Below are positions 18,775-28,307 of a stretch of DNA of 64,000 bases, in pieces; the first letter of the stretch is position 1, and each line of letters begins with the position of its first letter. The DNA lies in the NCBI RefSeq assembly GCF_001645385.1, contig NZ_LVHI01000012.1:38404-102403 (forward strand), given 5' to 3'. The position numbers were made by a program, and so were the translations under genes. The stretch is from Rhodococcoides kyotonense. GTDB lineage: Bacteria; Actinomycetota; Actinomycetes; Mycobacteriales; Mycobacteriaceae. Below the pieces are notes generated by a model. The model made no database searches. It was given only the letters and a program-made list of their open reading frames with translations, and was not told the origin of the DNA.

Positions 18775-19152
18775 TCAGGCGGGCGCCACCGATATGCCGA
18801 CGGTGCCGGTCTTGCCGCGCCGAAGCGTGCTGCCGGTGACGGTCAGCCAACCGAGAATGCCGTACTTCCGTGCGATCGCGCGACGAACCTTGTCGGTGGC
18901 GGGACCGTCCAGTATTTCGGCGAAGCCGTTCTGCGCCTCGCCCTGGATCTTCCCGCGCGCCGTGCAGGGCGCTACCGTCACACGGCCGTTGCGCCGGATC
19001 CTCTTGACCTTCCACGAATCGGAGGTCGTCCACACCAGTAGGCGGTCACCCTCACGAACGCCCCACAGTGGCGTCGCGACGGGCGTGCCGTCCTTCTTGA
19101 ACGTGGTCAGCGAGACGTACTTTCCGTCGGCGATCTCCTGAAACGTGGGCAT
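18775..19152 (-). CDS. PPOX-class F420/flavin-binding protein
   Basis: A 125-residue split beta-barrel protein of the pyridoxamine-phosphate-oxidase-like class. It has the common actinobacterial start (FQEIADGKYVSLTTFKKDG), ATPLWGV and VTVAPCTARGKI. Many relatives use cofactor F420 to reduce small molecules, which fits this organism group, but cofactor choice cannot be proven from sequence. Only 15 bp separate it from the cobN stop, so it is in the cobN operon. Confidence 0.85.
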   Translation of the reverse strand: MPTFQEIADGKYVSLTTFKKDGTPVATPLWGVREGDRLLVWTTSDSWKVKRIRRNGRVTVAPCTARGKIQGEAQNGFAEILDGPATDKVRRAIARKYGILGWLTVTGSTLRRGKTGTVGISVAPA

Positions 19153-19167
19153 ACGACCAGCGTACGG

Positions 19168-22100
19168 CTACTCCCCCTCCAGATCGCCTTCCGTCTGCAG
19201 ATACACCTGGCGAAGTTCACCGAGAATCTCCGGATCCGGTTCCGCCCACATGCCGCGTTCGGTCGCCTCGAGCAGCCGTTCGGCGATGCCGTGCAGCGCC
19301 CAGGGGTTCGACTGTTGCATGAACTTCTGGTTCTGCTCGTCGAGAACGTATGTCTGGGCGAGCTTCTCGTACATCCAGTCCGCGACGACGTCGGTCGTCG
19401 CGTCGTACCCGAACAGATAGTCGACGGTGGCCGCCATCTCGAACGCGCCCTTGTACCCGTGCCTGCGCATCGCCTCCAGCCAACGCGGATTGACGACGCG
19501 TGCGCGGAACACCCGGGTGGTCTCCTCCGACAACGTACGGGTGCGGACGGTGTCCGGCCTCGTACTGTCGCCGATGTAGGCCTCCGGTGACGTGCCCGTC
19601 AGCGCGCGCACCGTAGCGATCATGCCGCCGTGGTACTGGAAGTAGTCGTCCGAGTCGGCGATGTCGTGCTCGCGCGTGTCGGTGTTCTTGGCCGCCACGG
19701 CAATTCGGCGGTACGCCGTGCGCATGTCGTCCGACGCGGGCACACCGTCCAGGCCGCGGCCGTATGCGAAACCGCCCCACGTCGTGTAGACCTGCGCGAG
19801 ATCCTCGTCGCTACGCCAGGTCTTGCTGTCGATCAGCTGCAGCAGGCCTGCCCCGTACGTTCCTGGCTTGGACCCGAAGATACGCGTCGTGGAGCGTCGT
19901 TCGTCGCCGTGCTCGGCGAGATCGGCCTGCGCGTGCGCGCGGACGAAGTTTCGGTCCGCAGGCTCGTCGAGCGCGGCGACCAGACGCACCGCGTCGTCGA
20001 GCAACGCCAGGACGTGCGGGAACGCGTCGCGGAAGAATCCGCTGATGCGCACGGTGACGTCGATGCGCGGGCGTCCCAGTTCTCCCAGGTCGATGACCTC
20101 GAGCGTCGTGACGCGCCGCGACGCCTCGTCCCACACCGGCCGGACTCCGAGCAGCGCGAACACTTCCGCGACGTCGTCACCGGACGTGCGCATCGCGGAC
20201 GTGCCCCACACGGACAGGCCGACCGATTTCGGCCACTCGCCGTGATCCTTCCGGTACCGCTCGAGCAGGGAGTCGGCCATCGCCTGCCCGGTCTCCCACG
20301 CGAGCTTCGACGGGACGGCCTTGGGGTCGACGGAGTAGAAGTTGCGGCCGGTGGGCAGGACGTTGATCAGTCCGCGCAGCGGCGAACCGCTCGGCCCCGC
20401 GGGGACGAATCCGCCGTCGAGGGCGTGCAGAACCTGCTCGATCTCTTCGGACGTACCGCGCAGTCGCGGAACGACCTCGGACGCGGCGAACCGAAGGATG
20501 TCGGCGACGACGGATCCGTGGTCCCCGGCAACCGTGTCCGCTGCTGCCGGATCCCATCCTGACGCCTGCATCGCCGCGACGAGACCGTGAGCGACGGACT
20601 CGATGTCGTCGACGCGTGTGCGTGCCTCGTCGCCCTCCTCGCTCAGACCGAGCGCCTCGCGCAGACCGGGAACCGACTGTTCACCACCCCACATCTGCCG
20701 CGCGCGCAGCATCGCGAGCACCAGTTCGACCTCACTGTCACCGGCGGGCGCCTGCCCCAGAACGTGGAGCCCGTCGCGGATCTGAACGTCCTTGATCTCG
20801 CACAGCCACCCGTCGACGTGCAGCAGCATGTCGTCGAACACGTCCTCGTCGGGTCGTTCTTCGAGACCGAGATCGTGGTGCATCTGCGCCGCCGTCATCA
20901 GCGTCCAGATCTGCTGGCGGATCGCCGGGAGCTTCGCGGGGTCGAGTGCCGAGATGTTCGCGTGTTCGTCGAGCAGTTGTTCGAGGCGCGAGATGTCGCC
21001 GTAGCTTTCCGCGCGCGCCATCGGCGGGATGAGATGGTCGACGAGGGTCGCGTGCGCACGACGCTTTGCCTGGGTGCCCTCGCCGGGGTCGTTGACGAGG
21101 AAGGGGTAGATCAGCGGGAGGTCGCCGAGTGCCGCGTCGGTGCCGCACGAGGCTGACATACCGAGGGTCTTACCCGGCAGCCATTCGAGGTTGCCGTGCT
21201 TGCCGAGATGCACCATCGCGTCGGCGCCGAAACCACCGTCGTCCTGCGACGCCTGGATCCAGCGATACGCGGCGAGGTAGTGGTGACTCGGCGGGAGATC
21301 GGGATCGTGGTAGATCGCGACGGGCTTCTCGCCGAACCCGCGCGGAGGCTGAACCATGATCACGACGTTGCCGAATTGCATTGCCGCGATGACGATTTCG
21401 CCGTCCTTGTCGGACGATCGGTCGACGTACATGTCGCCGGGTGCGGGGCCCCAGTGCTCCTCGACGGCCGAGGTCAGCTCGTCGGGCAGCTGGGCGAACC
21501 ACGATCGGTACCGCGCTGCCGAGATGCGAATCGGATTGCCCTCGAGTTGCTCGTCGGTGAGCCAGTCCGGGTCCTGACCGCCGCGTGCGATCAGGGCGTG
21601 GATCAGCGCGTCACCGTCACGGGCCGCCAGCCCTGGAATGGCGTCCGGTCCGTCGACGGGTCCGAGATCGTATCCAGCGGAACGCATCTCGGTCATCAGT
21701 GCGATCGCACTGGCAGGCGTATCGAGTCCGACGGCATTGCCGATGCGCGCGTGCTTGGTCGGGTACGCCGAGAACATCAACGCGATGCGGCGTTCCGGCG
21801 TCGGGATGCGACGAAGTTTCGCGTGCCGCACGGCGATTCCCGCGACGCGGGCTGCCCGCTCGTGATCGGGCACGTAGGTGGTCAGGCCGTCGCCGTCGAT
21901 CTCTTTGAACGAGAACGGAACCGTGATCAGGCGGCCGTCGAACTCCGGGACCGCGACCTGGGTTGCCACATCGAGCGGAGAGAGTCCGTCGTCGTTCGCT
22001 TCCCAGGTCTCGCGGCTGCTGGTCAAGCACAGTCCCTGCAGTATGGGCACGTCGAGCGCGGCGAGTTCGGCGACGTCCCATGCCTCGTCGTCACCGCCTG

Positions 22101-22809
22101 CCGATGCGCTCGCCGGCTTGGTACCACCGGCGGCCAGGACCGTCACGACCATCGCGTCGGCTTGTTTCAGGGTCTCGAGAAGTTCGGGCTCCGCGGTGCG
22201 CAACGACGCACAGAAGATCGGAAGCGCTTGTCCACCTGCATTTTCCACGGCCGTGCACAGCGCATCGATGTAGGTCGTGTTTCCGGCGAGGTGCTGGGCA
22301 CGGTAATACAGAACGGCGACGACAGGAGCGGAGCCTGCGGAGTGACCCGATGGCACAGGGGCGGAATCGACGGTTCGAGTCGGTTGGCGCTCCAGAATCC
22401 CCCACGTCGGGGTGTGCAGTGGTGCCGAGAATCCGTTGCCGGTCAGCAGGACCGTGTCGGACAGGAACGCGTGCAGCTGCACGAGGTTCTCGGGGCCGCC
22501 CTCGGCGAGGTAGTTGTGCGCCTGGGCCGCGACGTTGGCCGGAACCGTCGACAGCTCCATCAACTCGGCGTCCGGTGCCTGTTCGCCACCCAGCACGACG
22601 ACGGGAAGTCCGGATGCGAGGACGGCGTCGACGCCCTCTTCCCAGTATCGCCTCGAACCGAGGATGCGCAGGACGATCAGATCGACGCCGTCGGCCAGCG
22701 CGGGAACGTCGTCGGCGAGCAGTCGGGACGGGTTGCCCCACCGGTAGTCGGCGCCGCTGGCGCGCGCACTGAGCAGGTCGGTGTCGGACGTCGACAGCAG
22801 CAAGATCAC
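19168..22809 (-). CDS. cobN: Cobaltochelatase subunit CobN
   Basis: CobN is the large subunit of the ATP-dependent aerobic cobaltochelatase that inserts cobalt into hydrogenobyrinate a,c-diamide together with CobS and CobT-type subunits. The 1213 residues match the family length, with typical blocks such as QPPRGFGEKPVAIYHDPDLPPSHHYLAAYRW (positions near 21340-21250 on the map), VHLGKHGNLEWLPGK and MRTSGDDVAEVFALLG. The start is GTG 22809 with AGGAGG nine bases upstream; that ribosome site lies inside competing hairpins downstream of a cobalamin riboswitch. No cobS or cobT gene is in the window. Confidence 0.96.
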   Translation of the reverse strand: MILLLSTSDTDLLSARASGADYRWGNPSRLLADDVPALADGVDLIVLRILGSRRYWEEGVDAVLASGLPVVVLGGEQAPDAELMELSTVPANVAAQAHNYLAEGGPENLVQLHAFLSDTVLLTGNGFSAPLHTPTWGILERQPTRTVDSAPVPSGHSAGSAPVVAVLYYRAQHLAGNTTYIDALCTAVENAGGQALPIFCASLRTAEPELLETLKQADAMVVTVLAAGGTKPASASAGGDDEAWDVAELAALDVPILQGLCLTSSRETWEANDDGLSPLDVATQVAVPEFDGRLITVPFSFKEIDGDGLTTYVPDHERAARVAGIAVRHAKLRRIPTPERRIALMFSAYPTKHARIGNAVGLDTPASAIALMTEMRSAGYDLGPVDGPDAIPGLAARDGDALIHALIARGGQDPDWLTDEQLEGNPIRISAARYRSWFAQLPDELTSAVEEHWGPAPGDMYVDRSSDKDGEIVIAAMQFGNVVIMVQPPRGFGEKPVAIYHDPDLPPSHHYLAAYRWIQASQDDGGFGADAMVHLGKHGNLEWLPGKTLGMSASCGTDAALGDLPLIYPFLVNDPGEGTQAKRRAHATLVDHLIPPMARAESYGDISRLEQLLDEHANISALDPAKLPAIRQQIWTLMTAAQMHHDLGLEERPDEDVFDDMLLHVDGWLCEIKDVQIRDGLHVLGQAPAGDSEVELVLAMLRARQMWGGEQSVPGLREALGLSEEGDEARTRVDDIESVAHGLVAAMQASGWDPAAADTVAGDHGSVVADILRFAASEVVPRLRGTSEEIEQVLHALDGGFVPAGPSGSPLRGLINVLPTGRNFYSVDPKAVPSKLAWETGQAMADSLLERYRKDHGEWPKSVGLSVWGTSAMRTSGDDVAEVFALLGVRPVWDEASRRVTTLEVIDLGELGRPRIDVTVRISGFFRDAFPHVLALLDDAVRLVAALDEPADRNFVRAHAQADLAEHGDERRSTTRIFGSKPGTYGAGLLQLIDSKTWRSDEDLAQVYTTWGGFAYGRGLDGVPASDDMRTAYRRIAVAAKNTDTREHDIADSDDYFQYHGGMIATVRALTGTSPEAYIGDSTRPDTVRTRTLSEETTRVFRARVVNPRWLEAMRRHGYKGAFEMAATVDYLFGYDATTDVVADWMYEKLAQTYVLDEQNQKFMQQSNPWALHGIAERLLEATERGMWAEPDPEILGELRQVYLQTEGDLEGE

Positions 22810-22817
22810 GGGTAAAG

Positions 22818-22843
22818 CCCTCCTGAAGGGTTTCGCGCCCTTC
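22818..22843 (-). promoter_or_regulatory. Ribosome-site hairpins ahead of cobN (riboswitch expression platform)
   Basis: Read on the minus strand, GAAGGG (22843-22838) can pair with CCCTTC (22830-22825). Alternatively CCCT (22830-22827) can pair with AGGG (22821-22818), hiding the AGGAGGG ribosome site at 22824-22818. The two pairings exclude each other, as expected for a translational switch. Confidence 0.55.
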
Positions 22844-22860
22844 TACGTCGATCGACAGCG

Positions 22861-22885
22861 TCGAACGAGAGTGTCGAACGAGAGT
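22861..22885. repeat. Short tandem repeat between riboswitch and cobN
   Basis: Two copies of TCGAACGAGAGT (22861-22872 and 22874-22885) separated by one G. They lie between the B12 box and the cobN ribosome site and may only be a linker. Confidence 0.6.
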
Positions 22886-22899
22886 CTCGTGCTGCGATC

Positions 22900-22996
22900 C
22901 GAGAGGGTCTGGCTTTCACAGTGGCGCGACCGCACCGGGATTGCACCGGGTTTCCTCTCGGACGAAGCCTTGTCGGGACGGAATGCTACCCGGGTG
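22900..22996 (-). promoter_or_regulatory. Cobalamin riboswitch upstream of cobN
   Basis: On the minus strand the conserved core is present in order: GAGAGGAAACCCGGTGCAA, TCCCGGTGCGG, then GCGCCACTGT (fwd 22917-22926) and the B12-box-like GCCAGACCC (fwd 22905-22913). This is the adenosylcobalamin aptamer pattern. It should lower CobN production when cobalamin is plentiful. The exact 5' limit is approximate. Confidence 0.88.
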
Positions 22997-23033
22997 TGTT
23001 CGATGCCGACGTGGACGCCGTCGATACCGCTTG

Positions 23034-23039
23034 TAGCCT
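23034..23039 (+). promoter_or_regulatory. -10 box of leaderless cobG
   Basis: TAGCCT lies seven bases before ATG 23047 and no ribosome site is visible, so the transcript probably begins at the start codon. Unlike cobN, cobG therefore carries no riboswitch. Confidence 0.55.
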
Positions 23040-23046
23040 CGACGAC

Positions 23047-24183
23047 ATGAGTTCGACCGACCCGCGTGAGCACCCGGACCGCTGCCCCGGTGCGCTGACG
23101 ATGCATCAGGCTGCCGACGGCGGCCTCGCGCGTGTCCGCCTGCCCGGTGGCCGGCTCACGCCCGATGCGATGGTGCAGCTCGCGCACGCGGCCTCCGAGC
23201 TCGGCGACGGCAAGCTCGAACTCACGTCACGCGCGAACGTGCAGTTCCGCGGCATCACCGATGGCGACGCGCTGGCGGAGCGTCTGGCGTCGGCGGGGCT
23301 GCTTCCGTCCGCGACGCACGAGCGCGTGCGCAACATCCTCGCGTCACCACTGTCTGGCCGTGTCGGCGGACTCGCAGACGTGCGTGCTCTCGTCCAGCGT
23401 CTCGACGAGGCGCTGTGCTCCCGCGATACGTTGGCGGAACTGCCTGGTCGGACGCAGTTCGCGCTCGACGACGGCCGAGGAGACGTCACCGCCTTGCAGC
23501 CCGACTTCGGCGTCCAGGCGATCACGCCCGAGGAGTTCGCGCTGATACTCGCGGGAGCCGACACCGGTGTGCGCATCGATGCGGAGGACGTGGTGGACGT
23601 CCTGCTCGACGCCGCTCAGGTATTCGTCGACCTTCGGGACACGCAATGGCGGCTGTCCGAACTGTCCGACGGACCGGCACGAGTGCTCGACCAGCTGGGG
23701 CTCGGTGCCGGAGAACCCGAAGAACTCGACTCGTCCGGGGCGGACGAGGCGCCGATCGGTTGGATGACGCAGGACGACGGCCGTGTCGCGCTCGGCGGTG
23801 TGCTCGCGATGGGGGTGCTCGACGCCCGTCTCGGGGAGTTCCTGGCAGCGATCGAACGGCCGCTCGTCGTGACGCCCTGGCGCGGCATCGTCGTGTGCGA
23901 TCTCGACGAGGGTGCCGCCGACACCGTCGTCCGAGTGCTCGCACCGATGGGACTGATCTTCGACGCATCCTCGCCGTGGGCGCAGGTCAGTGCCTGTACC
24001 GGATCACCGGGGTGCGAGAAGTCCCACGCCGATGTGCGCGGCGACCTCACGCAGGCGGTCGAGAGAGGTGACGTCGAGGCCGGACGTCGCCAGCACTGGT
24101 CCGGATGCGAGCGGCGATGCGGTAAACCGAAAGGCGACGTCGTCGACGTCGTCGCCGGACCCACCGGCTACCGGGTGTCCTGA
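23047..24183 (+). CDS. cobG: Precorrin-3B synthase
   Basis: CobG is the oxygen-dependent enzyme that converts precorrin-3A to precorrin-3B in the aerobic cobalamin route. The 378-residue protein has the sulfite/nitrite-reductase-like fold: two ferredoxin-like halves and the Fe4S4 cysteines ACTGSPGC and GCERRCG near residues 318-360. The start at ATG 23047 is supported by a -10 box seven bases upstream. It is divergent from cobN and followed 31 bp later by cobH. Confidence 0.93.
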   Translation: MSSTDPREHPDRCPGALTMHQAADGGLARVRLPGGRLTPDAMVQLAHAASELGDGKLELTSRANVQFRGITDGDALAERLASAGLLPSATHERVRNILASPLSGRVGGLADVRALVQRLDEALCSRDTLAELPGRTQFALDDGRGDVTALQPDFGVQAITPEEFALILAGADTGVRIDAEDVVDVLLDAAQVFVDLRDTQWRLSELSDGPARVLDQLGLGAGEPEELDSSGADEAPIGWMTQDDGRVALGGVLAMGVLDARLGEFLAAIERPLVVTPWRGIVVCDLDEGAADTVVRVLAPMGLIFDASSPWAQVSACTGSPGCEKSHADVRGDLTQAVERGDVEAGRRQHWSGCERRCGKPKGDVVDVVAGPTGYRVS

Positions 24184-24214
24184 CGCCTCGTAGCACTCCC
24201 CTATCGTGAACTTC

Positions 24215-24841
24215 ATGTACGACTACATCCGCGACGGTGCGGAGATCTACCGGCAGTCCTTCGCGACCATTCGGGCGGAGGCCGATCTGTCGGCATTCGC
24301 ACCCGAGGTCGCGCAGGTCGTCGTCCGGATGATCCACGCATGCGGTGAAGTCGATCTGACCGAGGTCGTCGCCGCCACCGACGACGTCGTCTCGACGGCC
24401 CGCGCCGCGCTGAGGGCAGGCGCGCCGATTCTGTGCGACGCCAACATGGTGGCCGCAGGCGTCACGCGTCGGAGATTGCCTGCCGACAACGACGTGCTCT
24501 GCACGTTGTCCGATCCAGCGGTTCCCTCTCTCGCCGAGAAGCTCGGCACCACGCGCACCGCGGCGGCGCTCGAGCTGTGGGGCGAGAAGCTGGACGGCGC
24601 GGTCGTCGCGATCGGTAATGCTCCGACAGCTCTGTTCCATCTGCTCGAGATGCTCGCTGCAGGTGCTCCCCGACCGGCCGCGATCGTCGGCGGCCCTGTC
24701 GGATTCATCGGTGCAGCCGAGTCGAAGGAAGACCTGATCGCGTCCGAGCTCGGGCTCGACTACATCGTCGTCCGCGGTCGGCGCGGTGGAAGCGCCATCA
24801 CGGCGGCCGCCGTCAACGCCATTGCGAGCGAGGAAGAATGA
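24215..24841 (+). CDS. cobH: Precorrin-8X methylmutase
   Basis: CobH moves a methyl group from C11 to C12 to make hydrogenobyrinic acid. The 208-residue protein has the family start [19 protein letters not shown] and the blocks [10 protein letters not shown] (catalytic histidine), [11 protein letters not shown] and [18 protein letters not shown] 24215 is preferred over GTG 24206 because it gives the conserved N-terminus and TATCGT lies seven bases before it. The stop overlaps the cobIJ start by 4 bp (ATGA). Confidence 0.93.
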   Translation: MYDYIRDGAEIYRQSFATIRAEADLSAFAPEVAQVVVRMIHACGEVDLTEVVAATDDVVSTARAALRAGAPILCDANMVAAGVTRRRLPADNDVLCTLSDPAVPSLAEKLGTTRTAAALELWGEKLDGAVVAIGNAPTALFHLLEMLAAGAPRPAAIVGGPVGFIGAAESKEDLIASELGLDYIVVRGRRGGSAITAAAVNAIASEEE

Positions 24842-26355
24842 GCGTGCAACACGGGAAATTGTGGGGCGTCGGGCTCGGCCCGGGCGATCCGGAACTGGTG
24901 ACCGTCAAGGCCGCCCGCGTCATCGGCGAGGCCGACGTCGTCGCCTTCCACAGTGCGCGGCACGGCCGAAGCATCTCGCGGGGCGTCGCTGCTGCCTACA
25001 TGCGCGACGGCCAGATCGAAGAGCACCTCGTCTACCCCGTCACGACGGAGGCGACGGACCACCCGGGTGGATACCAGGGCGCGATCGACGAGTTCTACGA
25101 GGAATCCGCGGATCGACTCGCTGCCCACCTGTCCGCAGGTCGGTCGGTAGTCCTTCTGGCAGAGGGCGATCCGCTGTTCTACAGCTCGTACATGCACATG
25201 CACAAGCGGTTGTGCGATCGGTTCGACGTCGAGGTCGTTCCTGGCGTGACGTCGGTGAGCGCGGCGTCGGCGGCGTTGGCCACACCGCTCGTCGAACGCG
25301 ACGAGGTCTTCACGGTCCTGCCGGGAACCCTGCCCGTCGAGGAGCTGACGCGTCGCCTCCGCACCACCGACGCGGCCGCGATCATGAAGCTGGGTCGCAC
25401 CTACCCGAATGTCGTTCGTGCGCTGCGGGAATCGGGACGCTTGGACGAGGCGAAGTACGTCGAGCGGGCGAGCACACCCGCGCAGCGTGTTCTCGCCGCG
25501 GCCGAGGTCGACCCATCCGAGGTGCCGTACTTCTCGATCGCGATCGTTCCGAGCCCCGTCAACAACCCGGTGGCAGCACGCGGCGCGAGCACGACAGGTG
25601 AAGTGGTCGTCGTCGGACTCGGTCCTGGCGCGGACCGGTGGACCACCGACGAGGTGCGCCGGGAACTGGCGGTCGCGACCGATCTGGTCGGGTACGTCAC
25701 CTACGTGGATCGAGTGCCGGTGCGCCCCGGGCAGACTCGCCACATCAGCGACAACAAGGTCGAGTCCGAACGTGCCGCGTTCGCGCTCGATCTGGCCAAG
25801 CGCGGCAAGCGTGTCGCCGTCGTCTCGTCCGGCGATCCAGGCGTGTTCGCGATGGCATCCGCCGTCGTCGAGGTCGCGGCGGAACCTCAGTGGTCCGGCG
25901 TGCCCGTCCGAGTCGTTCCGGGAATGACCGCAGCGAACGCCGTGGCGAGCCGAGTCGGCGCACCGCTCGGCCACGACTACGCCGTCATCTCGCTGTCGGA
26001 TCGCTTGAAGCCGTGGGACGTCGTCGCGCAGAGGCTGTCCGCCGTGGCAGCCGCCGATATGGCGATCGCGATCTACAACCCTGCGTCGAAGTCGCGTACC
26101 TGGCAGGTGGCGGCGATGCGCGATCTCCTGCTCGAGCATCGTGGGCCGGACACACCGGTGATCATCGGTCGTGCGGTCGGCAGCGACGACGAGACGGTAC
26201 GGACGGTGCGCCTCGCGGACCTCGATCCCGCGGACGTCGACATGCGGTGTCTGCTCATCATCGGCTCGTCGCAGACCACGGTCGTCGAGACCGGCAGCGG
26301 TACGCAGATATTCACGCCGCGGCGTTATCCCGAGGTGGCGGCCAACCCGTCATAG
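24838..26355 (+). CDS. cobIJ: Fused precorrin-2 C20- and precorrin-3B C17-methyltransferase
   Basis: One 505-residue chain with two SAM-dependent tetrapyrrole methylase domains. Residues 1-240 are CobI ([42 protein letters not shown]), methylating C20 of precorrin-2. Residues 250-505 are CobJ ([47 protein letters not shown]), doing C17 methylation with ring contraction. The same fusion is found in mycobacteria. It overlaps cobH by 4 bp and the convergent cobK by 6 bp. Confidence 0.95.
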   Translation: MSVQHGKLWGVGLGPGDPELVTVKAARVIGEADVVAFHSARHGRSISRGVAAAYMRDGQIEEHLVYPVTTEATDHPGGYQGAIDEFYEESADRLAAHLSAGRSVVLLAEGDPLFYSSYMHMHKRLCDRFDVEVVPGVTSVSAASAALATPLVERDEVFTVLPGTLPVEELTRRLRTTDAAAIMKLGRTYPNVVRALRESGRLDEAKYVERASTPAQRVLAAAEVDPSEVPYFSIAIVPSPVNNPVAARGASTTGEVVVVGLGPGADRWTTDEVRRELAVATDLVGYVTYVDRVPVRPGQTRHISDNKVESERAAFALDLAKRGKRVAVVSSGDPGVFAMASAVVEVAAEPQWSGVPVRVVPGMTAANAVASRVGAPLGHDYAVISLSDRLKPWDVVAQRLSAVAAADMAIAIYNPASKSRTWQVAAMRDLLLEHRGPDTPVIIGRAVGSDDETVRTVRLADLDPADVDMRCLLIIGSSQTTVVETGSGTQIFTPRRYPEVAANPS

Positions 26356-27087
26356 GTGGTCGTCCAACCAGGTCACGACGTCGGCGACCGAATCCGTCTC
26401 GAGGTCGCCGTGCGGGGGCCGCGGTCGTTCGATCATGACGACCGGCAGCCCGAGTTCACGCGCGGCGACCAGCTTGGCTTCGGTCATCGCTCCCCCGCTG
26501 TTCTTCGACACGATCAGGTCGATGCGCCGACTCCGCATCAGGTCACGTTCGGCGTCGACGGTGAACGGGCCACGCGCCAGCAGCAACTCGTGTTGCGGGG
26601 GCAAGTCGGCGTCGGGCGGATCGATGCTTCGGACGAGGAACCACGATGTCGCATCGCCACCGAACGCACCGACGCCCTGACGTCCGATCGTCAGAAACAC
26701 CCGCCGAGGCCTGTCGCCGACGATCGTTGCCGCGTCCTGCACCGACGCCGCGGCCGTCCAGCGGTCGCCGGGTCCGGGAACCCACGCCCGACGACGCAGC
26801 GCCGCAACAGGAATCGACGTCGTGGCGCCGGCCGCGACCGCGTTCTCCGAGATCTGCGCGGCGAACGGGTGAGTCGCGTCGACCACGGCACCGATGTCGT
26901 GTTCTCGAATCCAGGACGCGAGACCGTCGACGCCACCGAAACCGCCGACGCGGACACGTCCCGCGGGCAGCAACGGATCCCGCACACGGCCCGCCAGCGA
27001 CGTCACGACATCGAATCGGCCGTCGCCGTCGAGAGACTGCGCGAGGGCGCGCGCGTCGGACGTGCCTCCCAGAATCAGAACTTTCAC
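26350..27087 (-). CDS. cobK: Precorrin-6A reductase
   Basis: A 245-residue NADPH-dependent reductase that turns precorrin-6A into precorrin-6B. Family features are the start VKVLILGGTSDARALAQSL (nucleotide-binding loop), VVDATHPFAAQISENA and VSKNSGGAMTEAKLVAARELG. The GTG start overlaps the cobL stop by 4 bp (GTGA). In M. tuberculosis cobM lies between cobL and cobK; here the two are directly joined. Confidence 0.93.
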   Translation of the reverse strand: MKVLILGGTSDARALAQSLDGDGRFDVVTSLAGRVRDPLLPAGRVRVGGFGGVDGLASWIREHDIGAVVDATHPFAAQISENAVAAGATTSIPVAALRRRAWVPGPGDRWTAAASVQDAATIVGDRPRRVFLTIGRQGVGAFGGDATSWFLVRSIDPPDADLPPQHELLLARGPFTVDAERDLMRSRRIDLIVSKNSGGAMTEAKLVAARELGLPVVMIERPRPPHGDLETDSVADVVTWLDDHL

Positions 27088-28307
27088 GGCTTGACCGAAA
27101 CCCACTGCGCGACGGGCAGTTGCGGACGCCAGCTCGTGAACGACCCCAACGGCTCGCCGCGATAGATCTGGAACTTTCGCAGCGACCCGCCGTAACGCGA
27201 AACGCACTGCAGCAACAGCGCTTCCGACTCGGCAGTGACGGCGTTGGCGACGACGCGGCCACCGGATCGCACCCGTGCCCAGCACGCGTCGAGCATGCCG
27301 TCCTGGGTCAGCCCACCGCCGATGAAGAGTGCGTCGACCGGACCGTCGTCCGCCAAGTCCTCGAACGCAGACGGTGCGGCTCCGACGCATCGCAACGCAG
27401 GCACCCCGAGCGTCGACGCGTTCTGCGTGATCTGGGTTCGCCTGTGCGGCGCCGATTCGAAGACGACCGCACGGCACCGCGGATCGGTGCGCATCCATTC
27501 GATGGCAATGGATCCCGAGCCGCCGCCGACGTCCCACAACGTCTCGCCCGGTGACGGTGCGAGTGCGCCGACAGTGAGCGCGCGCACTTCCGCCTTGGTC
27601 AGCTGCCCGTCTCCGGCGTACGCGGTGTCGGGCAGACCGGGAACGCGCGTGAGCCTGGTCGTTCCGGAGAAGATGCATTCGATCGCGACGACGTTCAGCG
27701 CATCGGCCGCCCCCTCGGTCCACGTGTTCGCGGTGGAACGAACGGAGCGCTCCGCAGGTCCGCCCAGCTGTTCCAGGACGGTGACCCGCGACTCGCCGAA
27801 CCCGTTCTGTCGCAACAACTCTGCGACAGCACCCGGAGTGGTGCCGTCACGCGAGAGCACCAGCACGTTCACCCCGTCGGCGAGGGCAGGTCCGAGCGCC
27901 CCGACGGGAGTGTTCACCAGGCTGACCGTCGTCGTGGTGTGCACTGCCCATCCCATCCGCGCGCAGGCCAACGACAGCGAGGACGGGGCGGGTATCACGT
28001 GCAGTCGGTCGGCGCCGAACACCCGCGCCAGCGTGACGCCGATCCCATGGAACATCGGGTCGCCGCTCCCCAGCACGCAGACCGAACGGCCGTCGAACTC
28101 GTCGATCGCACCGCGCAGCGTCGGCAGCATCGGACTGGCCCACTGCCGTTTTCGCGCGTCCGGCACCGGTACCGAATCCAACTGTCGGGCCGACCCGAAC
28201 ACGACGTCGGCCCGTTCCACGATCGCACGCGTTGCATCGGACAGTCCGTCCCAACCGTCGGCGCCGATACCCACGACGTCGATCGGTACGTCCACGGAGG
28301 CAGGCAT
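27084..28307 (-). CDS. cobL: Bifunctional precorrin-6B methyltransferase/decarboxylase
   Basis: A 407-residue two-domain enzyme that methylates C5 and C15 and decarboxylates the acetate at C12. The N-terminal half is a CobE/CbiE-type methylase (VVGIGADGWDGLSDATR; LGSGDPMFHGIGVTLAR; VIPAPSSLSLACARMGW); the C-terminal half is CbiT-like (LWDVGGGSGSIAIEWMR; FIGGGLTQDGMLDACWA). ATG 28307 shares one base with the SDR stop (TGATG). The open frame continues upstream but that part is only the SDR gene in another frame. Confidence 0.94.
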   Translation of the reverse strand: MPASVDVPIDVVGIGADGWDGLSDATRAIVERADVVFGSARQLDSVPVPDARKRQWASPMLPTLRGAIDEFDGRSVCVLGSGDPMFHGIGVTLARVFGADRLHVIPAPSSLSLACARMGWAVHTTTTVSLVNTPVGALGPALADGVNVLVLSRDGTTPGAVAELLRQNGFGESRVTVLEQLGGPAERSVRSTANTWTEGAADALNVVAIECIFSGTTRLTRVPGLPDTAYAGDGQLTKAEVRALTVGALAPSPGETLWDVGGGSGSIAIEWMRTDPRCRAVVFESAPHRRTQITQNASTLGVPALRCVGAAPSAFEDLADDGPVDALFIGGGLTQDGMLDACWARVRSGGRVVANAVTAESEALLLQCVSRYGGSLRKFQIYRGEPLGSFTSWRPQLPVAQWVSVKP

